Shown here: positions 50,804 through 59,063 of the stretch, in pieces
Layout of the letters: each line of letters begins with the position of its first letter
Position numbering within the stretch: position 1 is the first letter of the stretch
Source of the DNA: Gemmatimonadales bacterium
GTDB taxonomy: Bacteria > Gemmatimonadota > Gemmatimonadetes > Gemmatimonadales > GWC2-71-9
NCBI GenBank assembly: GCA_020633775.1
Contig: JACKDA010000001.1
Location: 222,441-286,440, forward strand
Length of the DNA: 64,000 bases
Direction: 5' to 3'
Program-made: the position numbers and the translations under genes
Notes under the pieces: model-generated
Database searches by the model: none
What the model saw: the letters and a program-made list of their open reading frames with translations, nothing else
What the model was told of the DNA's origin: nothing

Positions 50804-51825
50804 TCCGGGACCGGTTCGAGCGCCCGCTTGGCGCCCTGCGCATCTCGGTGACGGATCGATGCAACCTGCGCTGCCGATACTGCATGCCCGCCGCGTCGTA
50901 CCGCTGGCTGCCGACCGACTCGCTGCTGACGTTCGACGAGGTCGAGCGGGTCGCCCGCGCCTTCGTCGAGCTCGGCGTCCGCAAGATCCGCCTGACCGGG
51001 GGTGAGCCGTTGTTGCGACCCGGCCTGCCCGACTTGGTCGCCAGGTTGGCGCGACTCCCGGGGCTGGCGGATCTCGCCCTCACCACCAACGGGACGCGCC
51101 TCGCCGAGGCGGCCGAACGGCTGCGCGCGGCCGGGTTGCATCGACTCACGATCTCGCTCGACACCCTCGATGACGCCGCGATGCGGGCGCTCACGCGGCA
51201 CGGGTCGCCGGTCGATGTGCGCGCGGGGCTGGCGGCGGCAGCGGCGGCAGGGTTCGCGGGGACCAAGCTCAACACCGTGGTGATGCGCGACACGAACCTC
51301 GACCAGCTCGAGGGGATCGTGCGGCTGGCCGCCGCGCACCGGATCGAGCCACGCTTCATCGAGTACATGGACGTCGGGGGCGCGCTCGAATGGGAGCCGG
51401 GACAGGTGGTGCCCGGTGCGGAGATCGTCGCGCGCCTCGCCGCGGCGTTCGGTGGGGCCGAGCGACTCTCCCGGGGGGAGGACCCGCATGCTCCCGCGCG
51501 CCGCTGGCGTTTGGGCGACGGCACGGTGATCGGGGTCGTCACCTCGACGACCGAACCGTTCTGCGGCGCCTGCGATCGGTCGCGCCTGACCGCCGACGGG
51601 AGGTGGTTCCGCTGTCTCTACGCCCCATCGGGCACCGACCTGCGGGCGCTCCTCCGGGGTGGCGCCGACGACGTCGAGCTCCGGCGGGTCCTGCGGCAGG
51701 GATGGGCCGCGCGGGAGGACCGCGGGGCGGAGCTGCGGGTGGGGGTTCCCGACCGCGGGGCACTCGTCCCGCTCACGCGGCTCCGGGCGGACCCGCATCT
51801 CGAGATGCACGTGCGCGGCGGCTGA
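50800..51825 (+). CDS. moaA: GTP 3',8-cyclase (radical SAM)
   Basis: 341 residues from GTG 50800. Radical SAM cluster CNLRCRYC near residue 20, a second iron-sulfur site CGACDRSRLTADGRWFRC near 250, and a C-terminal Gly-Gly. It starts molybdenum cofactor synthesis from GTP. The compact moaD-moaE-moaA order implies use of molybdoenzymes, none of which are in the window. Confidence 0.96.
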   Translation: MIRDRFERPLGALRISVTDRCNLRCRYCMPAASYRWLPTDSLLTFDEVERVARAFVELGVRKIRLTGGEPLLRPGLPDLVARLARLPGLADLALTTNGTRLAEAAERLRAAGLHRLTISLDTLDDAAMRALTRHGSPVDVRAGLAAAAAAGFAGTKLNTVVMRDTNLDQLEGIVRLAAAHRIEPRFIEYMDVGGALEWEPGQVVPGAEIVARLAAAFGGAERLSRGEDPHAPARRWRLGDGTVIGVVTSTTEPFCGACDRSRLTADGRWFRCLYAPSGTDLRALLRGGADDVELRRVLRQGWAAREDRGAELRVGVPDRGALVPLTRLRADPHLEMHVRGG

Positions 51826-51899
51826 GCCGCAACTTCGACCCGGTGTCGGGCGTAGGAGAGGTGGCTTCCCCTGACCGCCACCCTCCACGCGAACGAGAC

Positions 51900-53660
51900 A
51901 TGTCCACGTTGCCACGCCGATCCGGTGCTCCCCTCGGAGCCGCCCTCCTGGGGCTGCTCCTCGCGAGCACCCCCGCTGCCGCCCAGACCGCGAACGATCG
52001 CTGCCCCGCGACCACCGGTGGCCCGATGCCGCTGGCCTACGTCGGCCCCCCGACCACTGCCGCGATCACCGCCTGCGACCTGATGACGCGCCTCTACATC
52101 TTCGCGGACGACTCGATGATGGGGCGTCAGGTCGGCACCCGCTACAACGACATGGGCACCGACTACATCGAGCGCGAAGTGCGCCGACTCGGGTTGGTGC
52201 CGGCGGGGGAGGGGGGGACGTTCTTCCAGAAGGTGCCCGTGTTCTCGCGGAGCTTCGATTCGACCTCGACGCTGCGCGTCGGGGGGACCACCTTCACCGG
52301 CGGTCGCGACTTCACCGCGACCATCAACGGCGCCAGCTTCTCGCTCGACGGCGCGCCGGTCGTCTTTGGCGGCGTCGCGGGCGACACGCTCAACCTGCTT
52401 CCCGCCGGTGCGGCGGCAGGCAAGGTCGTGGTCCAGGTGGCGCCGGAGCGGCCGATGCGCTTCCGGGCCATGACGCCGGGGCTGCAGGCCTACCTCGCCT
52501 CGCAGGAGGGCGCCCTCGCCGTCGTCACCGTGGTGGGCGACGCCCTCCCGGTGCAGCGCGGCTTCGGCAACCGGCCGAGTTACCTCGATCCCGACGCGCC
52601 CGAGGGCGCTGGCGCCGCGGGTCGGGCGAACGTGTCGGTGACCACCGCGGTCGGCACCGCCCTCCTCGGCCAGGCACCGTCGGGGATGGCGCTCGGGGCC
52701 GCCGGGCGTCCCGTCTCGATGGCCCTCCGGTTCCACCAGGAGCCGCTGCCGGGCCGGAACGTCGTGGCGATGCTGCCGGGCTCCGACCCGCAGCTCCGCA
52801 ACCAGTACATCCTCATCGGCGCCCACAACGACCACGTCGGCTTCCGTCAGGGCGGCTTGCCGCACGACTCGGTGAAGGCCTTCAACATGGTCTTCCGCCA
52901 GCAGGGGGCTGATTCCCGCGGGATCGGCGTGCCGAGCGAGGCGCAGTGGGCCGAGATCAACGCGAAGATCGACTCGATGCGGAAGGTGCACCCGGTGCGG
53001 ATCGACTCGATTTCCAATGGCGCCGACGACGACGGGTCGGGGTCGGTCTCGCTGCTGGAGGTCGCCGAGGCCTTCGCGACCGCGGCCGAGCGGCCGAAGC
53101 GCTCGATGCTGTTCATCTGGCATGCAGGCGAGGAGGCGGGGCTCTGGGGATCGCGCTTCTTCAGTGATCACCCCAGCGTGCCGCGCGAGGCGATCGTCGG
53201 TGCGATCAACATCGACATGGTGGGACGCGGGGCGGCGACGGATGTCACCGGCCAGACCTCCGAGGGCGCGCTGATCCGCGGCGGGGACGGCTATCTCCAG
53301 CTCGTGGGCTCCCGCCGGCTCTCGACCGAGCTCGGCGATCTCGCGGAGGCGGTGAACGTGCGGGGCAAGTACGGGCTGCGATTCGACTACGCCCTCGACG
53401 CCGACGGCCATCCGCAGAACATCTACTGCCGCAGCGACCACTACGAGTACGCGCGCTACGGCATCCCGGTCGTCTTCTTCACGACGGGTGGCCACGCGGA
53501 TTATCACCAGGTCACCGACGAGCCGCAGTACATCCAGTACCGGCACATGGCGCAGATCAGCACCTACATCCATGATCTCGCGATGACCCTGGCGAACCTC
53601 GACCATGCGGTCGTGGTCGACAAGCCGAAGCCGGATCCGTTCGGCGGTTGCCGCCAGTAG
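51900..53660 (+). CDS. Secreted M28-family metallopeptidase
   Basis: 586 residues. A signal peptide (hydrophobic about 12-26, cut after AAAQ) is followed by a protease-associated region and the M28 di-zinc domain: H309 and D311 in GAHNDHVGF, DDDGSGSVSLLEVA, WHAGEEAGLWGSRFF with the catalytic and metal Glu pair, NIDMVGR, and the last histidine in TGGHADYHQ. It is an exported aminopeptidase. ATG 51900 is 75 bases after moaA. Confidence 0.9.
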   Translation: MSTLPRRSGAPLGAALLGLLLASTPAAAQTANDRCPATTGGPMPLAYVGPPTTAAITACDLMTRLYIFADDSMMGRQVGTRYNDMGTDYIEREVRRLGLVPAGEGGTFFQKVPVFSRSFDSTSTLRVGGTTFTGGRDFTATINGASFSLDGAPVVFGGVAGDTLNLLPAGAAAGKVVVQVAPERPMRFRAMTPGLQAYLASQEGALAVVTVVGDALPVQRGFGNRPSYLDPDAPEGAGAAGRANVSVTTAVGTALLGQAPSGMALGAAGRPVSMALRFHQEPLPGRNVVAMLPGSDPQLRNQYILIGAHNDHVGFRQGGLPHDSVKAFNMVFRQQGADSRGIGVPSEAQWAEINAKIDSMRKVHPVRIDSISNGADDDGSGSVSLLEVAEAFATAAERPKRSMLFIWHAGEEAGLWGSRFFSDHPSVPREAIVGAINIDMVGRGAATDVTGQTSEGALIRGGDGYLQLVGSRRLSTELGDLAEAVNVRGKYGLRFDYALDADGHPQNIYCRSDHYEYARYGIPVVFFTTGGHADYHQVTDEPQYIQYRHMAQISTYIHDLAMTLANLDHAVVVDKPKPDPFGGCRQ

Positions 53661-53675
53661 GCCGCAGTCGTCCGG

Positions 53676-53713
53676 ACGGCCGCCCGGTGCGATGACTCGC
53701 GCCGGGCGGCCGT
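53676..53713 (+). terminator. Hairpin terminator after the M28 peptidase gene
   Basis: A perfect 12-bp stem, 53676-53687 with 53702-53713, with a 14-base loop, 15 bases after the stop. Confidence 0.62.
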
Positions 53714-53763
53714 TCGACGTATCCATTGGGGGAGTCGTTCCCTCGCAGCCCTCCGGAGCCGTC

Positions 53764-54282
53764 ATGCCGTTGCACGTCGCCATGCTGGAACCCCAAACTG
53801 CCCCCGTGGTCGGCGCGGTCGCCCGCCAGTGCGCCGCGGTCGATGCCTCGCTGCACCTCGTGGGGCCCCTGCCGTTCGCGGCGGACGACGAGCGATTCCG
53901 CCGGGCGGGCCCCGACGACTGGTCCCGCCTCGATTGGTGGCTCCACCCCGGGTGGCGTGACTTCCGGGACGCGATGAGCCGGGAGCGCTGCCTCTACTTC
54001 GCGATCGACGGGGAGCGCGAGGCCGAGGCGGCCCCGTTCCGCGGCAACAGCGTCCTCGTCGTGGGCACCGAGGATGGCCTGCTGCCGGAGCGGATCCGGG
54101 AGAAGTATCCGCAGCGGATCTTCCGGTTGCCGATGCCACCACGCAAGCGCAAGGTCGATCTCGGCGCCTCGGTGGAACTGCTGCTCGGCGTCGCGGCGGA
54201 GGGCGTGGCGGCCCGCACCGCGTCGGTGGTGGCCACCCCGGCCGCGCCGATGCGCTACGGACGCGGGCGGCAGAGGCGCTGA
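53764..54282 (+). CDS. TrmL-like SPOUT (SpoU) family protein, divergent
   Basis: 172 residues. LHVAMLEPQTAPVVGAVARQCAAVDASLHLVGPLPF and FRRAGPDDWSRLDWW resemble TrmL, which 2'-O-methylates position 34 of tRNA-Leu. GNSVLVVGTEDGLLPERI matches the SAM-binding knot. The usual N-terminal PNTGNIIR is replaced by APVVGAVAR, and the C-terminal RSLNLS-type motif is replaced by RKRKVDLGAS, so target or activity may differ. It begins 51 bases after a terminator. Confidence 0.72.
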   Translation: MPLHVAMLEPQTAPVVGAVARQCAAVDASLHLVGPLPFAADDERFRRAGPDDWSRLDWWLHPGWRDFRDAMSRERCLYFAIDGEREAEAAPFRGNSVLVVGTEDGLLPERIREKYPQRIFRLPMPPRKRKVDLGASVELLLGVAAEGVAARTASVVATPAAPMRYGRGRQRR

Positions 54283-54285
54283 CGC

Positions 54286-54314
54286 TTGGGAGGCCCTGCC
54301 GCCGCGATTAGGTT
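54286..54314 (+). promoter_or_regulatory. Promoter of mdh-sdhCAB
   Basis: TTGGGA (54286-54291), 17 bases, TAGGTT (54309-54314), 66 bases before the mdh ATG. It begins 3 bases after the TrmL-like stop. Confidence 0.58.
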
Positions 54315-54380
54315 CCACGCCCACGGCGGGAACCCATCGGGCGCCGGACGGCGCCTCCAACCCGAGGAGCGGCAGTCACG

Positions 54381-55304
54381 ATGTTCGAGAAGATCACGGT
54401 GGTCGGAGCGGGCAACGTCGGGGCGACGGCGGCCCAGCGGATCGCGGAGAAGCATCTCGCGCGCACGGTCGTGATGGTGGACATCGCCGAGGGCATCCCC
54501 CAGGGCAAGGCCCTCGACCAGTGGCAGTCCGGACCCGTGGAGGGGTTCGACACCCGGGTCATCGGGACCAACGACTACGCGCTGGCGGCCGACTCGGAGC
54601 TGTTCGTGGTCACGGCGGGCATCGCCCGGAAGCCGGGGATGAGCCGCGACGACCTCGTGAAGACCAACGCCGGGATCGTCCAGTCGGTGGGCGAGCAGAT
54701 CCGGGCGGTGGCGCCGAAGGCGATCGTGATCGTCGTCTCCAATCCGCTCGACGTGATGTGCTTCGTGATGCGACGCGCCACGAGCTTCCCGCCCGAGCGC
54801 GTGATCGGCATGGCCGGGGTGCTCGACACCGCCCGGTATCGCACCTTCCTCTCCGACGCGCTCGGGATCTCCGTCGACGACATCCAGGCGATGGTGCTCG
54901 GCGGCCACGGCGACACGATGGTGCCGCTCGTCTCCTACACCACGGTCTCCGGCATCCCGGTGTCGCAACTGCTCGCGGCCGAGACGCTCGAGGCGATCGT
55001 CGACCGGGCCCGCAACGGCGGGGCCGAGATCGTCGGGCACCTCAAGACGGGGTCGGCCTACTACGCGCCGAGTGCGGCGGCCGTCGAGATGGTCGAGGCG
55101 ATCGTCCACGACCGGAAGCGCCTGCTCCCCGCCTCGGCCTGGCTGCAGGGCCAGTTCGGGCTGTCCGACGTGTACTGTGGCGTGCCCTGCCTCCTCGGCC
55201 GCGCCGGGCTCGAGCGGATCGTCGAGATCGCGCTGACCGACGCGGAGCGGACGGCGCTGCATGCCTCGGCCGAGGCGGTGCGCTCGGTCCAGGCCATCGT
55301 CTGA
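54381..55304 (+). CDS. mdh: Malate dehydrogenase (LDH-like type)
   Basis: 307 residues. ITVVGAGNVGATAAQRIAEK binds NAD, RKPGMSRDDL has the arginine for dicarboxylate recognition, LGGHGDTMVPL has catalytic H176. The Arg/Gly-Met pattern favours malate over lactate. It feeds oxaloacetate into the TCA cycle; succinate dehydrogenase genes follow. Confidence 0.95.
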   Translation: MFEKITVVGAGNVGATAAQRIAEKHLARTVVMVDIAEGIPQGKALDQWQSGPVEGFDTRVIGTNDYALAADSELFVVTAGIARKPGMSRDDLVKTNAGIVQSVGEQIRAVAPKAIVIVVSNPLDVMCFVMRRATSFPPERVIGMAGVLDTARYRTFLSDALGISVDDIQAMVLGGHGDTMVPLVSYTTVSGIPVSQLLAAETLEAIVDRARNGGAEIVGHLKTGSAYYAPSAAAVEMVEAIVHDRKRLLPASAWLQGQFGLSDVYCGVPCLLGRAGLERIVEIALTDAERTALHASAEAVRSVQAIV

Positions 55305-55311
55305 GGCGCGG

Positions 55312-55968
55312 GTGAACCGGATCCTGGCGCTCTGGCGGACGGCGATCGGGAAGAAGGTCGTCATGGCCCTGACCGGGCTGATCGGCCTCGCCTTCCTGGT
55401 CTCGCACGTGATCTCGAACCTGCTGGTCTTCACGGATCCGCATCACCTCGACGAGTGGGGCGAGTTCCTCCGGTCCCTGGGCCCCGCGCTCTGGCTCGCG
55501 CGCGCCGTGCTGCTCGGGGCGGTGGTGCTCCACATCGTGGCGGCCTGGCAACTCACGCAGCAGGCACGCGCGGCCCGGCCCGGGGCCTACGCCCGGCATG
55601 ACACCCAGGTCGCCACCTATGCCGCGCGCACGATGCGCTGGGGCGGGGTGCTGCTGGCGGTGTTCATCGTCTTCCACATCCTGCACCTCACCTGGGGGCA
55701 GTTCCATCCCGACTTCCGCGAGGGCGAGGTGGGCCGGAACCTGATCACCGGCCTCGCGGTGACCCCGGTCGCGCTGTTCTACGCCGTGGCGATGCTCGCG
55801 CTCGGCGCCCATTTCGCCCATGGCGTCTGGTCGGTCTTCCAGACCCTCGGCCTCAACCACCCGGCGTGGAACCGCGCCCGGATCGCGCTCGCCGTCGGCT
55901 CGGCCGTGCTGATCGCGGGCGGGTTCCTCGCCATCCCCCTCGCCGCGCTCCTCGGCGTGCTGGGCTGA
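55312..55968 (+). CDS. sdhC: Succinate dehydrogenase cytochrome b subunit (single-chain b558 type)
   Basis: 218 residues from GTG 55312, 7 bases after mdh. Five membrane helices with conserved histidines in LVSHVISNL, LHIVAAWQL, FIVFHILHLTW and GAHFAHGVWS are the haem ligands. One protein replaces the SdhC/SdhD pair, as in Bacteroidetes-like type B enzymes. It anchors SdhAB in the membrane and reduces quinone. Confidence 0.93.
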   Translation: MNRILALWRTAIGKKVVMALTGLIGLAFLVSHVISNLLVFTDPHHLDEWGEFLRSLGPALWLARAVLLGAVVLHIVAAWQLTQQARAARPGAYARHDTQVATYAARTMRWGGVLLAVFIVFHILHLTWGQFHPDFREGEVGRNLITGLAVTPVALFYAVAMLALGAHFAHGVWSVFQTLGLNHPAWNRARIALAVGSAVLIAGGFLAIPLAALLGVLG

Positions 55969-55983
55969 GGGGAGGATCGCACG

Positions 55984-57897
55984 ATGCACCTGAATGCCAA
56001 GATGCCCGAGGGCCCGCTCGCCGAGCGCTGGAGCCGCCACCGGTCCCGCCTCCGCCTGGTGTCGCCGGCGAACAAGCGGAAGTTCGACGTGATCGTGGTC
56101 GGCAGCGGGCTGGCCGGCGCCTCTGCCGCCGCGTCGCTCGCGGAGCTCGGCTACCGGGTCTCCTGCTTCTGCTTCCAGGACTCGCCGCGGCGGGCGCACT
56201 CGATCGCCGCCCAGGGCGGCATCAACGCCGCGAAGAACTACCAGAACGACGGCGACTCCGTCTGGCGGCTGTTCTACGACACGATCAAGGGCGGCGACTT
56301 CCGCTCGCGCGAGGGCAACGTGCACCGCCTCGCCGAGGTGTCGGTGAACATCATCGACCAGTGCGTGGCGCAGGGCGTCCCGTTCGCGCGGGAGTACGGC
56401 GGCGTGCTGGCGAACCGCTCGTTCGGCGGCGCGCAGGTCTCGCGGACGTTCTACGCCCGGGGGCAGACCGGCCAGCAGCTGCTGATCGGCGCCTACCAGG
56501 CGCTCGAGCGGATGATCGGCCTGGGGTCCGTCGCGATGCACACCCGGCACGAGATGCTCGACCTGGTGGTGGTCGATGGGCATGCCCGGGGCATCATCAC
56601 CCGTGACCTCGTCACCGGCGAGATCGCCTCGCATGCGGCGCACGCCGTCGTGCTCGCGACCGGCGGCTACGGCAACGTCTTCTACCTCTCCACGAACGCG
56701 AAGGGGTGCAACGTCACCGCCGCGTTCCGGGCCTGGAAGAAGGGGGCCGGCTTCGCGAACCCGTGCTTCACCCAGATCCACCCGACCTGCATCCCGGTGA
56801 GCGGCGACTACCAGAGCAAGCTCACGCTGATGTCGGAGTCGCTGCGCAACGACGGTCGCTGCTGGGTGCCGCTCGCGCACGGCGACACCCGGGCCCCGGG
56901 CGACATCCCGGAGGCGGAGCGGGACTATTACCTCGAGCGCAAGTATCCGTCGTTCGGGAACCTCGCCCCGCGCGACATCGCCTCGCGGGCCGCGAAGGAG
57001 GTCTGCGACGATGGCCGCGGCGTCGGCCCGGGCGGGCGCGGGGTCTATCTCGACTTCCGCTCCGCGATCGAGCGACTCGGCGAGCAGGTGATCCGCGAGC
57101 GGTACGGCAACCTGTTCGAGATGTACGAGCGGATCACGGGCGAGAACCCGTACCGTGTCCCGATGCGGATCTACCCGGCCGTCCACTACACGATGGGCGG
57201 CCTCTGGGTCGACTACAACCTGATGAGCACCCTGCCGGGTCTCCACGTGATCGGCGAGGCGAACTTCTCCGACCACGGGGCCAACCGGCTCGGCGCGTCG
57301 GCCCTCATGCAGGGCCTCGCCGACGGCTACTTCGTGCTGCCGTACACGATCGGCGACTACCTCGCCGGGGCCGGCCTGCAGCCCGTCACCACGGAACACG
57401 AGGCGTTCCGGGAGGCGGAGGCGGCGGCGCGGGCCCGACTCGACCGGTTCCTCGCGATCCAGGGGACGCGCTCGGTGGATTCCTTCCACCGGGAACTCGG
57501 GCACATCATGTGGGACAAGTGCGGCATGGCGCGGAACCGGGCCGGCCTGGAGGAGGCGCTGCGCGAGATCCCCAAGCTGCGCGAGGCGTTCTGGCGCGAC
57601 GTCCGGGTCACCGGCACGGGGGCGACGCTGAACCAGCAACTGGAGCAGGCGGGGCGCGTGGCCGACTTCCTCGAGTTCGGTGAGCTGATGTGCCGCGATG
57701 CGCTGGTGCGCGAGGAATCGTGCGGCGGCCACTTCCGCACCGAGTACCAGACGCCGGATGGCGAGGCGCTCCGGAACGATGCCGAGTTCGCCCACGTCGC
57801 GGTCTGGGAGCATGCCGGCGAGGGGCAGGAACCGATCCGGCACGAGGAACCGCTGAGCTTCGAGTTCGTCGAACTCGCGACCCGGTCGTACAAGTGA
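55984..57897 (+). CDS. sdhA: Succinate dehydrogenase flavoprotein subunit
   Basis: 637 residues. FAD-binding VIVVGSGLAGASAAASLAELG, HSIAAQGGINAAKNYQNDGDSVWRLFYDTIKGGDFRS with the FAD-linking histidine region, and HYTMGGLWVDYNLMSTLPGLHVIGEANFSDHGANRLGASALMQGL. It oxidises succinate to fumarate. ATG 55984 is 15 bases after sdhC. sdhB is separated by a 69-bp tandem repeat. Confidence 0.97.
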   Translation: MHLNAKMPEGPLAERWSRHRSRLRLVSPANKRKFDVIVVGSGLAGASAAASLAELGYRVSCFCFQDSPRRAHSIAAQGGINAAKNYQNDGDSVWRLFYDTIKGGDFRSREGNVHRLAEVSVNIIDQCVAQGVPFAREYGGVLANRSFGGAQVSRTFYARGQTGQQLLIGAYQALERMIGLGSVAMHTRHEMLDLVVVDGHARGIITRDLVTGEIASHAAHAVVLATGGYGNVFYLSTNAKGCNVTAAFRAWKKGAGFANPCFTQIHPTCIPVSGDYQSKLTLMSESLRNDGRCWVPLAHGDTRAPGDIPEAERDYYLERKYPSFGNLAPRDIASRAAKEVCDDGRGVGPGGRGVYLDFRSAIERLGEQVIRERYGNLFEMYERITGENPYRVPMRIYPAVHYTMGGLWVDYNLMSTLPGLHVIGEANFSDHGANRLGASALMQGLADGYFVLPYTIGDYLAGAGLQPVTTEHEAFREAEAAARARLDRFLAIQGTRSVDSFHRELGHIMWDKCGMARNRAGLEEALREIPKLREAFWRDVRVTGTGATLNQQLEQAGRVADFLEFGELMCRDALVREESCGGHFRTEYQTPDGEALRNDAEFAHVAVWEHAGEGQEPIRHEEPLSFEFVELATRSYK

Positions 57898-57900
57898 GCG

Positions 57901-58176
57901 GCGCCTCTCTGCTGATTCGCGATCCCGCCCCCTCCGGCGCCGCTCATCCCGAGCGCAGCGAGGGATCTCGCGCCTCTCTGCTGATTCGCGATCCCGCCCC
58001 CTCCGGCGCCGCTCATCCCGAGCGCAGCGAGGGATCTCGCGCCTCTCTGCTGATTCGCGATCCCGCCCCCTCCGGCGCCGCTCATCCCGAGCGCAGCGAG
58101 GGATCTCGCGCCTCTCTGCTGATTCGCGATCCCGCCCCCTCCGGCGCCGCTCATCCCGAGCGCAGCGAGGGATCTC
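57901..58176. repeat. Four perfect 69-bp tandem repeats between sdhA and sdhB
   Basis: Copies at 57901-57969, 57970-58038, 58039-58107 and 58108-58176 are identical by eye. Each contains CCCGAGCGCAGCGAGGG, a palindromic core related to the element at 19211-19296, plus a GATCCC/GGGATC pair that can close a longer hairpin. 69 is a multiple of 3, so open frames run through on both strands and should not be called genes. The rest of this 331-base gap (58177-58228) holds only the sdhB leader. Confidence 0.95.
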
Positions 58177-58228
58177 GTCCCCGGTCCTTCGCCGAGCCCT
58201 TTTTGTCGTCCACCTGCGCGAGCGTACC

Positions 58229-59002
58229 ATGCAGCTGACCCTGAAGGTCTGGCGACAGGCCGGGCCCGACGCCCCCGGACGCCTCGAGACCCACGCGGTC
58301 GAGGCGAACGAGCACATGTCGTTCCTCGAGATGCTCGACGTCCTGAACGAGGGACTGATCGCCACGGGGGGCGAGCCGATCGCGTTCGACCACGACTGCC
58401 GCGAGGGGATCTGCGGCATGTGCTCGCTGATGATCAACGGCCAGGCACATGGCCCCCGCGCCGCGACGACGACCTGCCAGCTGCACATGCGGGAGTTCCA
58501 GGACGGGGACACCATCGTCGTGGAGCCGTTCCGGGCGCGGGCGTTCCCGGTGGTGCGCGACCTCGTCGTCGATCGGTCGGCCTTCGACCGGATCATCGCC
58601 GTGGGCGGCTACATCACCGCCCCGACCGGGAGCGCGCCGGACGGCAACGCCATCCCGGTGCCGAAGGACAGCGCGGACCTCGCGATGGACGCCGCGGCCT
58701 GCATCGGGTGCGGCGCCTGTGTCGCCGCCTGCCCGAACGCCTCCGCGATGCTGTTCACCTCGGCGAAGGTGGCGCACCTCGCGCGCCTGCCGCAGGGGCA
58801 GGCGGAGCGGTGGCGCCGGGTCCGGGCCATGGTCGAGCAGATGGACGAGGAGGGCTTCGGCGGCTGCACCAACTTCGGCGAATGCGAGACCGCCTGCCCC
58901 AAGGAGATCTCCCTGGAGAACATCGCCCTCCTCAACCGCGACCACCTCCGGGCGACGCTCATCGACCGCAGCGGCGATTCCTCCCATGCCGGGGTGATGT
59001 AG
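58229..59002 (+). CDS. sdhB: Succinate dehydrogenase iron-sulfur subunit
   Basis: 257 residues. 2Fe-2S site CREGICGMC...C, then CIGCGACVAACP and CTNFGECETACP for the 4Fe-4S and 3Fe-4S clusters. The HGPRAATTTCQLHMREF segment fits the type with a single cytochrome b subunit. It passes electrons from SdhA to quinone. It likely belongs to the sdhCA operon despite the repeat gap. Confidence 0.97.
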   Translation: MQLTLKVWRQAGPDAPGRLETHAVEANEHMSFLEMLDVLNEGLIATGGEPIAFDHDCREGICGMCSLMINGQAHGPRAATTTCQLHMREFQDGDTIVVEPFRARAFPVVRDLVVDRSAFDRIIAVGGYITAPTGSAPDGNAIPVPKDSADLAMDAAACIGCGACVAACPNASAMLFTSAKVAHLARLPQGQAERWRRVRAMVEQMDEEGFGGCTNFGECETACPKEISLENIALLNRDHLRATLIDRSGDSSHAGVM

Positions 59003-59031
59003 CCACGATCCGCGCGGCCGGGAGGGCGGCG

Positions 59032-59037
59032 TATATT
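59032..59037 (+). promoter_or_regulatory. Possible -10 element of the second M28 peptidase
   Basis: TATATT at 59032-59037, 26 bases before the ATG; no clear -35. Confidence 0.4.
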
Positions 59038-59063
59038 GCCGCACTCCTCTTCCCGGACCGCCG

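Noticed and set aside
57901..58176. CRISPR array
   Set aside because: The units are contiguous identical 69-bp repeats with no variable spacers and no cas genes.
57690..58238. Plus-strand frame encoding four 23-residue repeats, as a possible repeat protein
   Set aside because: It begins inside sdhA in another frame; the repeat length being a multiple of 3 explains the open frame.
55042..58596. Long minus-strand frame through mdh, sdhC, sdhA and the tandem repeat
   Set aside because: It overlaps four real genes and its 23-residue repeats come only from the 69-bp DNA repeat.
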